A stretch of DNA of 64,000 nucleotides from UA16 sp905478895 (GCA_943788495.1 CALSQO010000001.1:558001-622000); one strand, 5' to 3'; shown: positions 34,932 to 44,083, counted from the stretch's first letter. Program-made: numbers and translations. The notes: generated from the sequence alone by a model not told the origin.

Positions 34932-35423
34932 TTGTGCGTTAATTCTTACCTTTCAAAAAAATTAGAAATCCTGGGAAGATCACAACAGTCATTCGGAAAG
35001 CGCGAGCGCGAATTGAAGCGAGAAAAAAAGCGCAAAGAGAAGGAAGCCAAAAAGTTGGCGCGTTCGGAGAATAAGTCAAGCCTTGACGACGACAGCATGA
35101 TTGCGTACGTCGATGCGTATGGCAACGTGACCGACACTCCACCGGATCCTGCTGAGAAGGAAGAAATCAATGCGGAAGACATTGAGTTGGGAATCCCAAA
35201 GAAAGAAAAGTTGCCAGATGACGTTCCGCGCCTGGGAATCGTATCGTTTTTCAACGATTCGAAAGGGTTCGGATTCATTCGAGATTTGAATTCTCAGGAG
35301 AGCATTTTCGTGCACATCAACAACGTAGAGGGCGAAATCAAAGAAGACTCGAAGGTCTCGTTTGAGGTGGAGCACGGACCGCGTGGTTTGGCTGCGATCA
35401 AAGTCCAGTTGCACAAAGACTGA
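34932..35423 (+). CDS. cold-shock domain protein with basic N-terminus
   Basis: The C-terminal half carries a cold-shock domain with the RNA-binding motifs KGFGFIRD and SIFVHINN. The N-terminal half is highly charged (KREKKRKEKEAKKLAR), which is typical of the Bacteroidota form of about 150 residues. The start is uncertain. The only standard start codon in frame is the TTG at 34932, but TACCTTTC, a near-perfect -7 element, sits at 34947-34954, downstream of it. Homologues I recall begin with M-x-RSQE/Q, which here corresponds to CTG GGA AGA at 34971. A CTG start is therefore possible. The coordinates use the TTG. Confidence 0.85.
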   Translation: MCVNSYLSKKLEILGRSQQSFGKRERELKREKKRKEKEAKKLARSENKSSLDDDSMIAYVDAYGNVTDTPPDPAEKEEINAEDIELGIPKKEKLPDDVPRLGIVSFFNDSKGFGFIRDLNSQESIFVHINNVEGEIKEDSKVSFEVEHGPRGLAAIKVQLHKD

Positions 35424-35439
35424 CGGGAGTTTGCATCGG

Positions 35440-36816
35440 TTACTTTCCGATGCAGAAATTGCTGAAGATGTGATCCAGGATGTCCTCGGGGTCGATGGCC
35501 CCTGTGATGGTTCCGAGGTGATGCAACGCTTGTCTGACGTCGCTAGCGACTAAGTCGCCCGGTACCTGATTGCTGAGACCGATCCGTGTCGCTTCGAGTG
35601 CAAGTTTTGTCGAGACCAATGCCTCATAGTGCCGCAAATTGGTCACGACAATGGAGTCGTTATCGTATTGCCCGCGTGCTCGATCGAGCAGCCAGGCTTT
35701 GATTTCGGAAATGCCTTTGCCCTCTTGGGCACTGATATGAAAGCTTCTCACATTCTGCACGGACCTGTCGGGTGCGGGCATCGCATCGGTTTTATTCCAG
35801 ACCAAGGCAAGGGTCGTGTCTGAGTCAACATTCAATTCAGCTAGCCGGTCTTCCGGATTGATCGCCGCGTCGCACGTAGTGTCCATGAGATAGAGCACAA
35901 CGGCGGCGGATTGCGCCTTGTTCAAAGCCCGTCGAATGCCTTCCGATTCGATGGCGTCGTTGGTTTCGCGAATCCCAGCGGTATCGATGAACCGAAACTT
36001 GATGCCTTCCATGACGCAGGTGTCTTCCACCGTATCGCGCGTCGTCCCCGGTGTTGCACTTACAATGGCGCGATCATCGCCGAGAAGAGCATTCAGCAAG
36101 GTGGATTTCCCGCGATTGGGAGCGCCCAATATGGCAACCGGAACACCTTCCCGAATGGCATTTCCATGCCGAAAAGAGTCGGCCAGGCGGCTGATCCTCT
36201 CCAGCAATTCGGCCAGCAGCGCATCGAATTTTTCGCGATCCGCGAATTCCACATCTTCTTCCGCAAAGTCCAATTCGAGTTCGAGGAGCCCGGCAAAACC
36301 GATGAGTTCTTCACGCAAAGCGTTGATCTCACGCGCAAATTCACCGCGCAATTGTTTCATGGCCAGACGATGCGCTCCTTCGTGATCCGATGCGATGAGA
36401 TCACCCACGGCTTCCGCCTGAGTGAGATCGAGTTTTCCGTTTAGAAATGCCCGGGAGGTAAATTCACCCGGTCCCGCGTGCCGGCAGCCTGCGTCCATGA
36501 GCCAGCGCACCGCTTCGCTCTGGACGAACGGGGATCCGTGTACGCCAAATTCGACCGTGTCTTCGCCTGTGAAGGTGCCCGGCGCTCTGAAAACGGTAGC
36601 GAGGCATTCATCTAAGGTGTTGCCATCACGGATCATCCGGCCGAAAACGGCTTGATGGGATGGTATGCCCGATAAGTCTTTGGAAAAAATGCTGCTGGCC
36701 ACGGAGATGGCTTCCGGTCCGGAAACCCGAATCACGGCAATTCCTCCCATTCCAGCAGGCGTGGAAAGGGCACAAATGGTTTTTCCGTCAATTGCTCCAA
36801 GAATTCCTCGGTTCAT
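35440..36816 (-). CDS. mnmE: tRNA uridine-5-carboxymethylaminomethyl modification GTPase
   Basis: MnmE works with MnmG to modify U34 of certain tRNAs. The 458-residue protein has the folate-binding N-terminal domain (DGKTICALSTPAGMGGIAVI), the helical domain, and an inserted G domain with GAPNRGKST (G1), TPGTTRD (G2), DTAG (G3) and NKTD (G4). It ends with the invariant CIGK, whose cysteine is needed for activity. The start at 36816 is fixed by the family N-terminus; the frame to 37206 would overlap sucD. A -7-like GAATTTCG stands 4 bases before the ATG with TTG 20 bases further up. Confidence 0.96.
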   Translation of the reverse strand: MNRGILGAIDGKTICALSTPAGMGGIAVIRVSGPEAISVASSIFSKDLSGIPSHQAVFGRMIRDGNTLDECLATVFRAPGTFTGEDTVEFGVHGSPFVQSEAVRWLMDAGCRHAGPGEFTSRAFLNGKLDLTQAEAVGDLIASDHEGAHRLAMKQLRGEFAREINALREELIGFAGLLELELDFAEEDVEFADREKFDALLAELLERISRLADSFRHGNAIREGVPVAILGAPNRGKSTLLNALLGDDRAIVSATPGTTRDTVEDTCVMEGIKFRFIDTAGIRETNDAIESEGIRRALNKAQSAAVVLYLMDTTCDAAINPEDRLAELNVDSDTTLALVWNKTDAMPAPDRSVQNVRSFHISAQEGKGISEIKAWLLDRARGQYDNDSIVVTNLRHYEALVSTKLALEATRIGLSNQVPGDLVASDVRQALHHLGTITGAIDPEDILDHIFSNFCIGK

Positions 36817-36864
36817 GGCGCGAAATTCGACTAAATTCGCGCCGCGAACAACACCTATACCATC

Positions 36865-37737
36865 ATGAGCGTACTCGTCAACAAAGACTCCAAAATTATT
36901 GTCCAAGGTTTCACCGGAGGTGAGGGAACGTTTCATGCCGGTCAAATGATCGATTACGGAACGCAAGTGGTGGGTGGTGTTACCCCCGGAAAAGGGGGGC
37001 AGGAACATTTGGGCAAGCCGGTTTTCAATTCGGTCAGCGCAGCGGTGGAGGCAACGGCCGCCGACACAAGCATCATTTTTGTGCCACCGGCATTCGCAGC
37101 CGATGCGATCATGGAAGCTGCCGATGCAGGAATCAAGGTCATCGTGGCGATTACGGAAGGCATTCCCGTTGCGGACATGACCAAGGTCAAGGCGTATGTC
37201 GACCAACGCGATTGCACATTGATCGGCCCCAATTGCCCTGGCATCATTACGGCGGGAGAAGCGAAAGTGGGCATCATGCCGGGCTTCATTTTCAACCCCG
37301 GACGCATTGGCATCGTCTCCAAATCAGGAACATTGACCTACGAGGCAGTCGATCAAGTGACCAAGGCCGGGATGGGACAATCCACGGCGATCGGCATCGG
37401 CGGTGATCCCATCATTGGGACCACGACGCTTGAGGCGGTTCAGTTGCTCATGGCCGACGACGATACCGATGGGATCATCATGATCGGTGAAATTGGCGGT
37501 GATTTGGAAATCAAGGCCGCGCGGTGGATTCAAGAAAATGGCACCAAACCTGTAGTGGGATTCATCGCGGGCGTCACGGCACCGGCGGGACGTACGATGG
37601 GGCATGCAGGCGCCATTGTCAGCGGAGAAGAGGAGAGTGCGGAAGCCAAAAAGCGGGTGCTCCGCGAGTGTGGCGTGTCCGTCGTGGACAGCCCTGCGGA
37701 TATCGGGTCGAAGATGGCCGAATTGCTAGGAGCCTAA
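36865..37737 (+). CDS. sucD: succinate-CoA ligase, alpha subunit
   Basis: SucD carries the phosphohistidine of succinyl-CoA synthetase in the citric acid cycle. The 290 residues show the CoA-binding Rossmann domain (VQGFTGGEGTFHAGQMIDYG), NCPGIITAGEAKVGIMPG, IGIVSKSGTLTYEAV and the active-site His in GRTMGHAGAIVSG. The beta subunit (sucC) is not adjacent, as is common in this phylum. TAAATTCG at 36832-36839 could be the -7 element, with a leader of about 20 bases. Confidence 0.96.
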   Translation: MSVLVNKDSKIIVQGFTGGEGTFHAGQMIDYGTQVVGGVTPGKGGQEHLGKPVFNSVSAAVEATAADTSIIFVPPAFAADAIMEAADAGIKVIVAITEGIPVADMTKVKAYVDQRDCTLIGPNCPGIITAGEAKVGIMPGFIFNPGRIGIVSKSGTLTYEAVDQVTKAGMGQSTAIGIGGDPIIGTTTLEAVQLLMADDDTDGIIMIGEIGGDLEIKAARWIQENGTKPVVGFIAGVTAPAGRTMGHAGAIVSGEEESAEAKKRVLRECGVSVVDSPADIGSKMAELLGA

Positions 37738-37749
37738 AATTTCGGTGGG

Positions 37750-39174
37750 TCAGAGCGACCGGCCAACCGGATGCTTCGCCGCTTGTTTCCATAAACCAGC
37801 AGTCAAGTCAGGGATGACCATACGCTGAGAGTCGGCAGCGACAGACGCTTCAGAAAGCGCACCTACCATTGACCAGAGCGCACCGTCGTATACATTCATG
37901 TCCAGGGATTCGCCGAGGTTCAAACAACGAATCAACCGGTACATCATAACGAAATCCATGCCGCCGTGCCCTTGCGGGTGTTCCTCTGCCAATTTTTGAA
38001 GGCGACTCCACAACGGGTGTTCGTAGCGATCCCGGTACTCGGCCTCGGCCTCATCGGACAACCAACGGTGCCCATCCCAGGAAGCGCCATGGTCGATGTA
38101 AAGCCGGGAAGGATAACCATAATGTGCTGCTTTTGATCCCACAACCTTGTCCAAGCGATTGTAGGGACGTCCGCTGTGAACATCAAATTGAAGCATGATC
38201 GAACGCCCCTTCGCTGTGCCGATTAGCGTGGTATTCACATCCCCACAAACAACCTCTTTTGCCATGGCTTGCAACGCGGGATCATCGGTCGCGGATAACG
38301 CTTCCGATAACGCAGCTTCTTTTGAGCTCATGGAGGTCAGGTGGGTCAATGTGTCACCGCGCAGAATATCGAAATACATGCAGACAGGACCCAATCCATG
38401 CGTGGTGTAGAGGTTGCCATTGCGTTGCAAGTGATGCTTCAATCGCCACCGATCTTCATAATAGGTGGGGTCAATCATCAATTGGCGCAAATCATGCAAA
38501 TAGGCACATTCGGCGTGCGTCACGGTTCCAAATACGCCTTCTTCAATCATGTTGAGAATCCAAAGTTCCTCGCGATTGTAGCAGCAATTTTCCAGCATGA
38601 TGCAATGGCGCTGTGTGGCTTCCGCGGTTCGCACCAATTCAATTGAGTCTTCAGGGGTGTAAGCGATGGGCACTTCAGAGGCGGCGTGCAGTCCGTTTTC
38701 CATGGCCTTCAAGGCCATTTTGGTGTGCCATTCCCAGGGCGTGCAGATGAGTGCAAGGTCCGCTACTTCCGAAGACATGGCTTGTTCCCAAGCATTTTCT
38801 GTACCCGTGAAAACAGCGGGGACGAGGCTTTGAAACGTTCCGATTTGTTCCTTTGCTCGCTGGACTTTCTTGGGGTTGATGTCGCTGATCGCCGTGATTT
38901 CCGCATGTCCTTCTTGCACCAGCCAATTGAGCATGTCAATCAGGCTTTGGCCGCGGTTGCCCAGACCAAAAAGGGCAATTCGGACTTTGGGGATGGGAGC
39001 GGATTTCAAGTGGAAAGCACTTCCGTTGAGGCCGGCCGCTTTGATTTTTTCTTTCATCGCTGCATCGAGCGATTCTGTTTCAACTTGGCCTCTGCGGGGC
39101 GTAAAAGAGCTGAATAACCCACTCATCCCGAGTAAGCCGCTCATTCGAAGGAAATCCAATCTGCGCATGCGCAC
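37750..39174 (-). CDS. Gfo/Idh/MocA oxidoreductase, GH109 alpha-N-acetylgalactosaminidase type
   Basis: The 474-residue protein begins with a twin-arginine-like signal (MRRLDFLRMSG), then a long linker and the NAD-binding fold ALFGLGNRGQSLIDML at about 67-82. Blocks shared with GH109 glycosidases, which use NAD in a redox-elimination mechanism, are CTPWEWHTKMALKAMENGLH, ENCCYNREELWILNMIEEG, YTTHGLGPVCMYFDI and the C-terminal NVYDGALWSMVGALSE. Other sugar-derivative substrates are possible. The first 95 bases overlap the end of the upstream kinase frame in another frame, which is unusual and is discussed in the findings. Confidence 0.85.
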   Translation of the reverse strand: MRMRRLDFLRMSGLLGMSGLFSSFTPRRGQVETESLDAAMKEKIKAAGLNGSAFHLKSAPIPKVRIALFGLGNRGQSLIDMLNWLVQEGHAEITAISDINPKKVQRAKEQIGTFQSLVPAVFTGTENAWEQAMSSEVADLALICTPWEWHTKMALKAMENGLHAASEVPIAYTPEDSIELVRTAEATQRHCIMLENCCYNREELWILNMIEEGVFGTVTHAECAYLHDLRQLMIDPTYYEDRWRLKHHLQRNGNLYTTHGLGPVCMYFDILRGDTLTHLTSMSSKEAALSEALSATDDPALQAMAKEVVCGDVNTTLIGTAKGRSIMLQFDVHSGRPYNRLDKVVGSKAAHYGYPSRLYIDHGASWDGHRWLSDEAEAEYRDRYEHPLWSRLQKLAEEHPQGHGGMDFVMMYRLIRCLNLGESLDMNVYDGALWSMVGALSEASVAADSQRMVIPDLTAGLWKQAAKHPVGRSL

Positions 39175-39835
39175 AAGATATGGAACGTCTCGTCGCTATG
39201 CTTTCAATGAATAAACACCCTGGCTTTCGAGGCTCCAACACCAGCGCTGCCAGTCGTGCTGCATCCCCTGGGTTTGAAACAATATCCAGGTCGGTCGTGT
39301 CAATCCAAAGAATCCGCGAGCCTCTCGCGTAGCGGTAATGCTGCTTGTAATGATGGGCGATCTTGTCGAGGTACTCTTGGGGCATGTCTTGCTCATAGGA
39401 GCGGCCGCGTTTTTCAATTTGATGCCGAATCTTTTCAGGCTTCGGATCCAATATGACCACGACCTCGGGTTGCGCCACCTGCGCTTCCATCAACTTGTAC
39501 ATGGTGCGGAAAAGCTTGAATTCCTCAGCGGGAAGATTGGCTTTGGCAAAAATCATGCTTTTCACGAAGGCATAATCCGCAACCAACACTTGCCGAAAGA
39601 GGTTGCGCGATCCCAATCGTTCGCGCAATTGGCGGTACCGGTCACTGACGAAGGTCAACTCCACGCTCAGCGCATAGCGTTCCGGATCATCATAAAACTT
39701 TTCCAAGAAGGGGTTTTCTTGGAATTGCTCTTCGATCAAGTCACAGTTCAAATGCTTGGAGAGCCAATTGGCAAAGGTTGTTTTTCCAGCCCCAATATTG
39801 CCTTCGATGGCGATGTATGCGTAAGGTGATTTCAT
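39080..39835 (-). CDS. deoxynucleoside kinase, second copy
   Basis: The P-loop GNIGAGKTTF (12-21), the KRGRSYEQDMPQEYLDKI lid region and IDTTDLD near the end identify a second member of the deoxynucleoside kinase family. The usual D-R-S/T catalytic motif is replaced by VLVADYAFVKSMIFA. The frame is 251 residues long, about 40 more than usual; the family part ends near LEPRKPGCLFI (residue 210), and the remainder (rich in R, S and I) lies where the next gene starts, so it may be unselected read-through. It starts 2 bases after folK. Confidence 0.88.
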   Translation of the reverse strand: MKSPYAYIAIEGNIGAGKTTFANWLSKHLNCDLIEEQFQENPFLEKFYDDPERYALSVELTFVSDRYRQLRERLGSRNLFRQVLVADYAFVKSMIFAKANLPAEEFKLFRTMYKLMEAQVAQPEVVVILDPKPEKIRHQIEKRGRSYEQDMPQEYLDKIAHHYKQHYRYARGSRILWIDTTDLDIVSNPGDAARLAALVLEPRKPGCLFIESIATRRSISCAHAQIGFPSNERLTRDEWVIQLFYAPQRPS

Positions 39836-39837
39836 AC

Positions 39838-40365
39838 TTATGGAGCAGCAAGGTACATGCGAATGGGTGTTTCATCTTCGCACGCCATCCACAAATCATG
39901 AACGGATTTCCCCCACGGTTGCAAGATGAAATGGGGGCACAATTCATTCAATGGTTCCAACACAAATTTGCGCTGGGTCATGCGTGGATGCGGCAAATCG
40001 AGTCGATCGGAGGATGCGATTTGGTTGCCGAGGAACAACAGGTCCAGGTCAATGGTGCGCGATTCGTACGGGGTGTTGGGACCCGTGTTGCGCTGCCGAC
40101 CCAATTCCAATTCGACTTCAAGGAGAACCTCCAATACCTGCTCTGCATCGGGGGCATCCGGCCATTCGAAGAGCAGAACTTGGTTCAAAAATGCAGGAGT
40201 GCCGTGGGGCATTCCCCATGCCGCAGTTTCATAAATACTCGATTCCTGAAAGGGATGTTTCCACTGCGTTTTGAGCAACTGTGTGGCACGTTTCAGTAAT
40301 CCGTGGCGTTCGCCCTGATTGCTTCCGATTCCGATGGCACATAAGGTGTTCCCGTGGTGTTTCAT
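39838..40365 (-). CDS. folK: 2-amino-4-hydroxy-6-hydroxymethyldihydropteridine pyrophosphokinase
   Basis: HPPK transfers pyrophosphate to the pterin in folate synthesis. The 175-residue protein has the N-terminal AIGIGSNQGERHGLLKRA, the ligand loop YETAAWGMPHG, the signature SRTIDLDLLFLGN and LDLPHPRMTQRKFVLEPLNE. The extra C-terminal 30 residues (SVHDLWMACEDETP) are common in this phylum. It is followed by a deoxynucleoside kinase after 2 bases, so the two salvage/cofactor genes share a message. Confidence 0.95.
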   Translation of the reverse strand: MKHHGNTLCAIGIGSNQGERHGLLKRATQLLKTQWKHPFQESSIYETAAWGMPHGTPAFLNQVLLFEWPDAPDAEQVLEVLLEVELELGRQRNTGPNTPYESRTIDLDLLFLGNQIASSDRLDLPHPRMTQRKFVLEPLNELCPHFILQPWGKSVHDLWMACEDETPIRMYLAAP

Positions 40366-40475
40366 TAAAGGCTATTGTGACAATTCTCGTCAAAGGGAGT
40401 AAAGCATATTTGAAGAGGCATGCTTAATCTTCGCGCGAACCTTTGCAAAGATGCTACAAAGGAGGGTGTTGATGA

Positions 40476-40504
40476 TTGTGAATGCCCTTCGATTGCTAAC
40501 TTCG
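40476..40504 (+). promoter_or_regulatory. promoter of sppA
   Basis: TTG at 40476-40478, 18 bases, then TAACTTCG at 40497-40504; the -7 element has one change from TAnnTTTG. The sppA ATG is 20 bases downstream. Confidence 0.5.
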
Positions 40505-40524
40505 TGCTCTAAATTTTTTCTTTT

Positions 40525-42402
40525 ATGTCATTTTTCAAAAATGTTGCCTCCTCCTTTGTTGGAGCCTCCCTTGCATTTATCGTTTCAGGTGCGTTGTTCT
40601 CGGTGTTGTTCGTTGGAATTTTCATCGGTGGAATTGTCTCTGCATTCAGTGATGCGGAACCTGAGAATGTTGAGCCGGTGAGCAAAGAGAACACCGTGCT
40701 GCGAATGGATTTGAGCGGTTCGATTACAGAACGTTCGACGCAAAATGCGAACCTCTCCTTGGGAGGCTTTGAAGCCAATTCGACCATGGGATTGCGCGAC
40801 ATTGTCAAGGGACTTGAGCGCGCTGCTGAAGACGATGACGTAGAAGGGATATACATGGATTTGGATGGCGCTGCAGCGGCTCCATCGACAATGCTTGATT
40901 TGCGCAATGCGATCGATCGGTTTCAGGAGTCGGGCAAGTGGATCATTGGTTGGGGAGAAATGGCCTCCATGGGAGGAATGTACCTCACGGCTTCCGCGGA
41001 TGAGTTGTACTTGCATCCCAATGGTTATGCTGACTTTTCGGGCATGCGACTGCAAACCACCTACTACACTGGAATGCTGAAAAAACTTGGGGTAGGGATG
41101 ACCGTGCTTCGGGGCCCAGACAACGAATTCAAGAGCGCAGTTGAACCGTTTACACGGAGGAGCATGAGCGCTGCCAACCGCGTGCAATTGAATGCACTTT
41201 TGGACGGAATTTGGAGGCAAACGAGCGGTGGAATTGCGCAAGGCCGAGGCGTTGATGCGTCAGCGCTGGATGAAATCGCAGATAACATTGCTTTACGCAC
41301 AGCTGAGGACGCAGTGGAATGGGACTTGTTTGATGGGTTGTTGTATGAGGATGAATTGAAAGAGCGCATCAAAGAACGCCTCGATGGAGAAGATCCGATT
41401 TACGTGGACTTTTCGGACTATTTGAATCCATCGGGGTTGGAAGGATTGGAGCTCAGCATGGAAAGTGGTTTTCTTGAATCCTTGTTCGCAAGCGATTACG
41501 GGGAAAAAGAAGAGGAAGAAGAGCTAGGTGGTCCTTTGGCCGTCATCTACGCGGTGGGTGGAATTGACATGGGGGATGGCGATGATCAGTCCATTGGTTC
41601 CGCGACGCTTTCAAAAGCGCTGAGGCAAGCGCGGCTTGCGCCAGATGTGAAGGCTGTGGTTTTGCGTGTCAGCAGTCCTGGCGGTTCGGCATTGGCGAGC
41701 GACATCATCTGGCGTGAAACCGAACTTTTGAAAGAAGCCGGGAAGACGTTGGTCGTGAGCATGGGGGATTACGCTGCATCCGGAGGCTATTACATCTCGG
41801 CGGGTGCAGATCGAATTTTTGCGAACCCTACCACCATCACGGGATCCATCGGAGTCTTTGGCATGTTGCCCTATGCTGAGGAATTGATGAAGGATAAAAT
41901 GGGACTCGCGTTCGATGATGTAAAGACGCATGACCATGCTGGCATTGGATTGGATGCGCAATTGGATCCGGTCCAACGGGAGGCCATGAATGCCTCGATC
42001 ACCAATATTTACGAGGATTTTGTCAGCATTGTCGCAGACGGGAGGGGCATGACCTTTGAAGATGTTGATGCCATTGCTCGGGGCCGTGTCTGGACGGGAG
42101 AGGATGCCTTGGAAATTGGTTTGGTCGACGAATTGGGGGATTTGGAATCGGCAATTGCCGATGCGGCTTCGCGCGCCGGGCTGGATTCGTTGGATGAAGA
42201 TCAAATTGTGTTCTTGCCGGAAGCCATGGATCCGCTTCAGGCTTTTGTAGAAGACTTGGCCGGAGCAGAAATGTTGGGAGAGGCATTGGTCAAGGCCGGT
42301 ATTCCCGAAGAACAATGGCGCCAGTGGCTTTCTGTCAAGCGAATGGTGGAATCCAAAGACCGCATTCAAGCACGTCTTCCTTTTGGAATTGAAATCAAAT
42401 GA
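40525..42402 (+). CDS. sppA: signal peptide peptidase SppA, 67 kDa type
   Basis: SppA degrades leftover signal peptides in the inner membrane. The 625-residue protein has one N-terminal transmembrane helix (about 10-40), then two tandem ClpP-like domains typical of the long form. The catalytic Lys is in NEFKSAVEPFTRR, and the Ser in MGDYAASGGYYISAGAD with the following ITGSIGVFG. The first domain has the expected GGMYLTASADELYLHP repeat of the second. An acidic linker (EKEEEEELGG) joins the halves. Its stop codon overlaps the next start by 4 bases. Confidence 0.96.
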   Translation: MSFFKNVASSFVGASLAFIVSGALFSVLFVGIFIGGIVSAFSDAEPENVEPVSKENTVLRMDLSGSITERSTQNANLSLGGFEANSTMGLRDIVKGLERAAEDDDVEGIYMDLDGAAAAPSTMLDLRNAIDRFQESGKWIIGWGEMASMGGMYLTASADELYLHPNGYADFSGMRLQTTYYTGMLKKLGVGMTVLRGPDNEFKSAVEPFTRRSMSAANRVQLNALLDGIWRQTSGGIAQGRGVDASALDEIADNIALRTAEDAVEWDLFDGLLYEDELKERIKERLDGEDPIYVDFSDYLNPSGLEGLELSMESGFLESLFASDYGEKEEEEELGGPLAVIYAVGGIDMGDGDDQSIGSATLSKALRQARLAPDVKAVVLRVSSPGGSALASDIIWRETELLKEAGKTLVVSMGDYAASGGYYISAGADRIFANPTTITGSIGVFGMLPYAEELMKDKMGLAFDDVKTHDHAGIGLDAQLDPVQREAMNASITNIYEDFVSIVADGRGMTFEDVDAIARGRVWTGEDALEIGLVDELGDLESAIADAASRAGLDSLDEDQIVFLPEAMDPLQAFVEDLAGAEMLGEALVKAGIPEEQWRQWLSVKRMVESKDRIQARLPFGIEIK

Positions 42403-42842
42403 CGCGGGGGCACACCGTGTATTTCCGAAACGGATGGCTCGGGTTGCTCTGGGCCTTGGTTCTACCGATGCTCGTTGCATCGTGTCAGCGAAATACGGCC
42501 GCTAAAGATCCCCAGTCTGCGAGCAATGAAGCCCAAGTACGTTCCCGTGCTTCTGATCCGTTTGATCTTTTGGGAGCCCGCATTGAAGGGGATTCCATGA
42601 TGCTAGACGTCCGGTATGGCGGTGGTTGCCAGGAACATGTGTTTGATTTAGACGCTGGACCGATGTTGAAGAGCTTGCCGCCCAAACAGTTGCTGTCCAT
42701 TTGGCATGACGCCAAAGGTGACAATTGCCGCGCACTGTTTACGAAAACCATTGCGTTTGATCTAGTTCCATACCGCAGAAGTCCACACGGCATTACGGTC
42801 ATAGTCTTGGATGGGCAAGAATTGATCTACGAATACCGCTGA
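42399..42842 (+). CDS. putative lipoprotein of unknown function
   Basis: The 147-residue protein has a signal sequence ending in the lipobox LVASC (Cys about 29), so it should be lipid-anchored. The mature part is short, with YGGGCQEHVFDLDAGPML and a second cysteine in DNCRALF that could form a disulfide with the first. I recall similar small Bacteroidota proteins without a function. The ATG overlaps the sppA stop (ATGA), so it depends on sppA translation. Confidence 0.8.
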   Translation: MTRGHTVYFRNGWLGLLWALVLPMLVASCQRNTAAKDPQSASNEAQVRSRASDPFDLLGARIEGDSMMLDVRYGGGCQEHVFDLDAGPMLKSLPPKQLLSIWHDAKGDNCRALFTKTIAFDLVPYRRSPHGITVIVLDGQELIYEYR

Positions 42843-42864
42843 ATGGCGGCGTAAACTTATCTGT

Positions 42865-44043
42865 ATGGAGCCAACCACCTTCCTGTTCCTCGTCGGATTT
42901 GCGGTGAGCATTGGTGGGTGGATGGTCCACGAAATCATGCTGGCTGTAGCTTTTGGTAGGAGCACGAAAAGACAGGAAAACGAGCGAGTCGCCGGAGGAG
43001 TTGATGCGCTGATTCCTCAGGCTCAGGGGGTTCGGGCAAGTGTTTTGGTGTGTGTGCGGAACGGTAAACGGCATATAATCGGCCTTCTCAAGGCGATTGA
43101 AAAACAAAATTTCGAAGGGAAATGGGAGGTCGTCGTCGTGGATGACGATTCCACGGACGGCACCTGGCAGGAATTGGAATCTTTTCATGAAATCCATGAT
43201 TCTTCATTTGCATTGCGCACTTTTGAGCTTGGCAATACGCGTCCGGGGAAAAAGGAGGCCTTGGCCCTGGCAGTGCAACAGGCCAGAGGCGCCGCATTGG
43301 TTTTTACGGATGCAGACTGCTTGCCCGCGAGCAATGCCTGGTTGAAGCGAATGGTGGAACCCTTGGAATGCGGGCAAGATTTGATTCTAGGCCTGAGTTT
43401 GCCGCGAACAGAGCGCGGGCCTGGGGTGCTCGGCGCGTTGCAAGCTTGGGATGCATTGCGGATTGCCAGAAGCTATGTAGGCTGGGCTGAGCTTGGAAGT
43501 CCGTACATGGGAGTAGGGAGAAACATGGCCATGCGCGCAGCCGTGCATCCGGGTTTTGAAACACATCAGGACCTCGCTTCTGGCGACGATGATTTAGCGG
43601 TTCAGCGGCTGGTATCTGCGGCCGATTGCCGGGTTCATACGCTTACCGACCGTGAGGCACAGGTGGATTCGGGGCTTCCTCAGACTTCCGTGCGATGGAT
43701 GAATCAAAAGCGCAGGCATTGGTCTACGGCCCCGCGATATGCCCGAATGGATCGGCTGCGCTTATTGTTTCCGCAACTTTTGACAATGCTTTGGCTGGTG
43801 TTTGGCCTTTTGGCGCTCACCAGCGGATCGCAGGGTGGGGTTTTGCACATTGTTCTATGGATACTCGGCATCGGACTGGGGTCTGCTTGGCTCACTGCGG
43901 TCCTTATCTTTCGGTCAATCGCCAAAGCGTGCCAAGCCCCTGATCATTGGTTCCATTACGGTTGGCTTCAACCGTTCGGGACCGCCTGGACTTGGATGAT
44001 GGCCATGACCATGGCCATCATTCCTTCCCGGGATCAGTGGTAA
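42865..44043 (+). CDS. membrane-associated family 2 glycosyltransferase
   Basis: The 392-residue protein has one N-terminal helix (about 5-30), a GT-A domain with VVVVDDDSTDGTW (90-101) and the metal-binding TDADC (148-152), SGDDDL for the base Asp, and RWMNQKRRHWS, a variant of the QxxRW motif of processive enzymes. Three more hydrophobic helices lie near the C-terminus. The build resembles glycosyltransferases that make surface polysaccharide or glycolipid. Sugar and acceptor are unknown. It lies 22 bases after the lipoprotein and 40-50 bases before the sigma factor start. Confidence 0.88.
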   Translation: MEPTTFLFLVGFAVSIGGWMVHEIMLAVAFGRSTKRQENERVAGGVDALIPQAQGVRASVLVCVRNGKRHIIGLLKAIEKQNFEGKWEVVVVDDDSTDGTWQELESFHEIHDSSFALRTFELGNTRPGKKEALALAVQQARGAALVFTDADCLPASNAWLKRMVEPLECGQDLILGLSLPRTERGPGVLGALQAWDALRIARSYVGWAELGSPYMGVGRNMAMRAAVHPGFETHQDLASGDDDLAVQRLVSAADCRVHTLTDREAQVDSGLPQTSVRWMNQKRRHWSTAPRYARMDRLRLLFPQLLTMLWLVFGLLALTSGSQGGVLHIVLWILGIGLGSAWLTAVLIFRSIAKACQAPDHWFHYGWLQPFGTAWTWMMAMTMAIIPSRDQW

Positions 44044-44083
44044 GCTGTTGCGGCGACTCACCAACTGTTTGACCGCCCATTTC

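Noticed and set aside
37750..39174. Plain annotation as an inositol 2-dehydrogenase
   Set aside because: The blocks WEWH, the ENCCYNREE segment and the THGLGP motif match the GH109 group much better than inositol dehydrogenases, though the substrate is not proven.
40451..40681. A 76-codon frame starting MLQRRVLM upstream of sppA
   Set aside because: It runs out of frame into sppA and spans the sppA promoter elements; the N-terminus has no homology.
41611..42480. A 289-codon open frame on the minus strand over the end of sppA and the lipoprotein gene
   Set aside because: It overlaps two clear plus-strand genes and has no domain or promoter.
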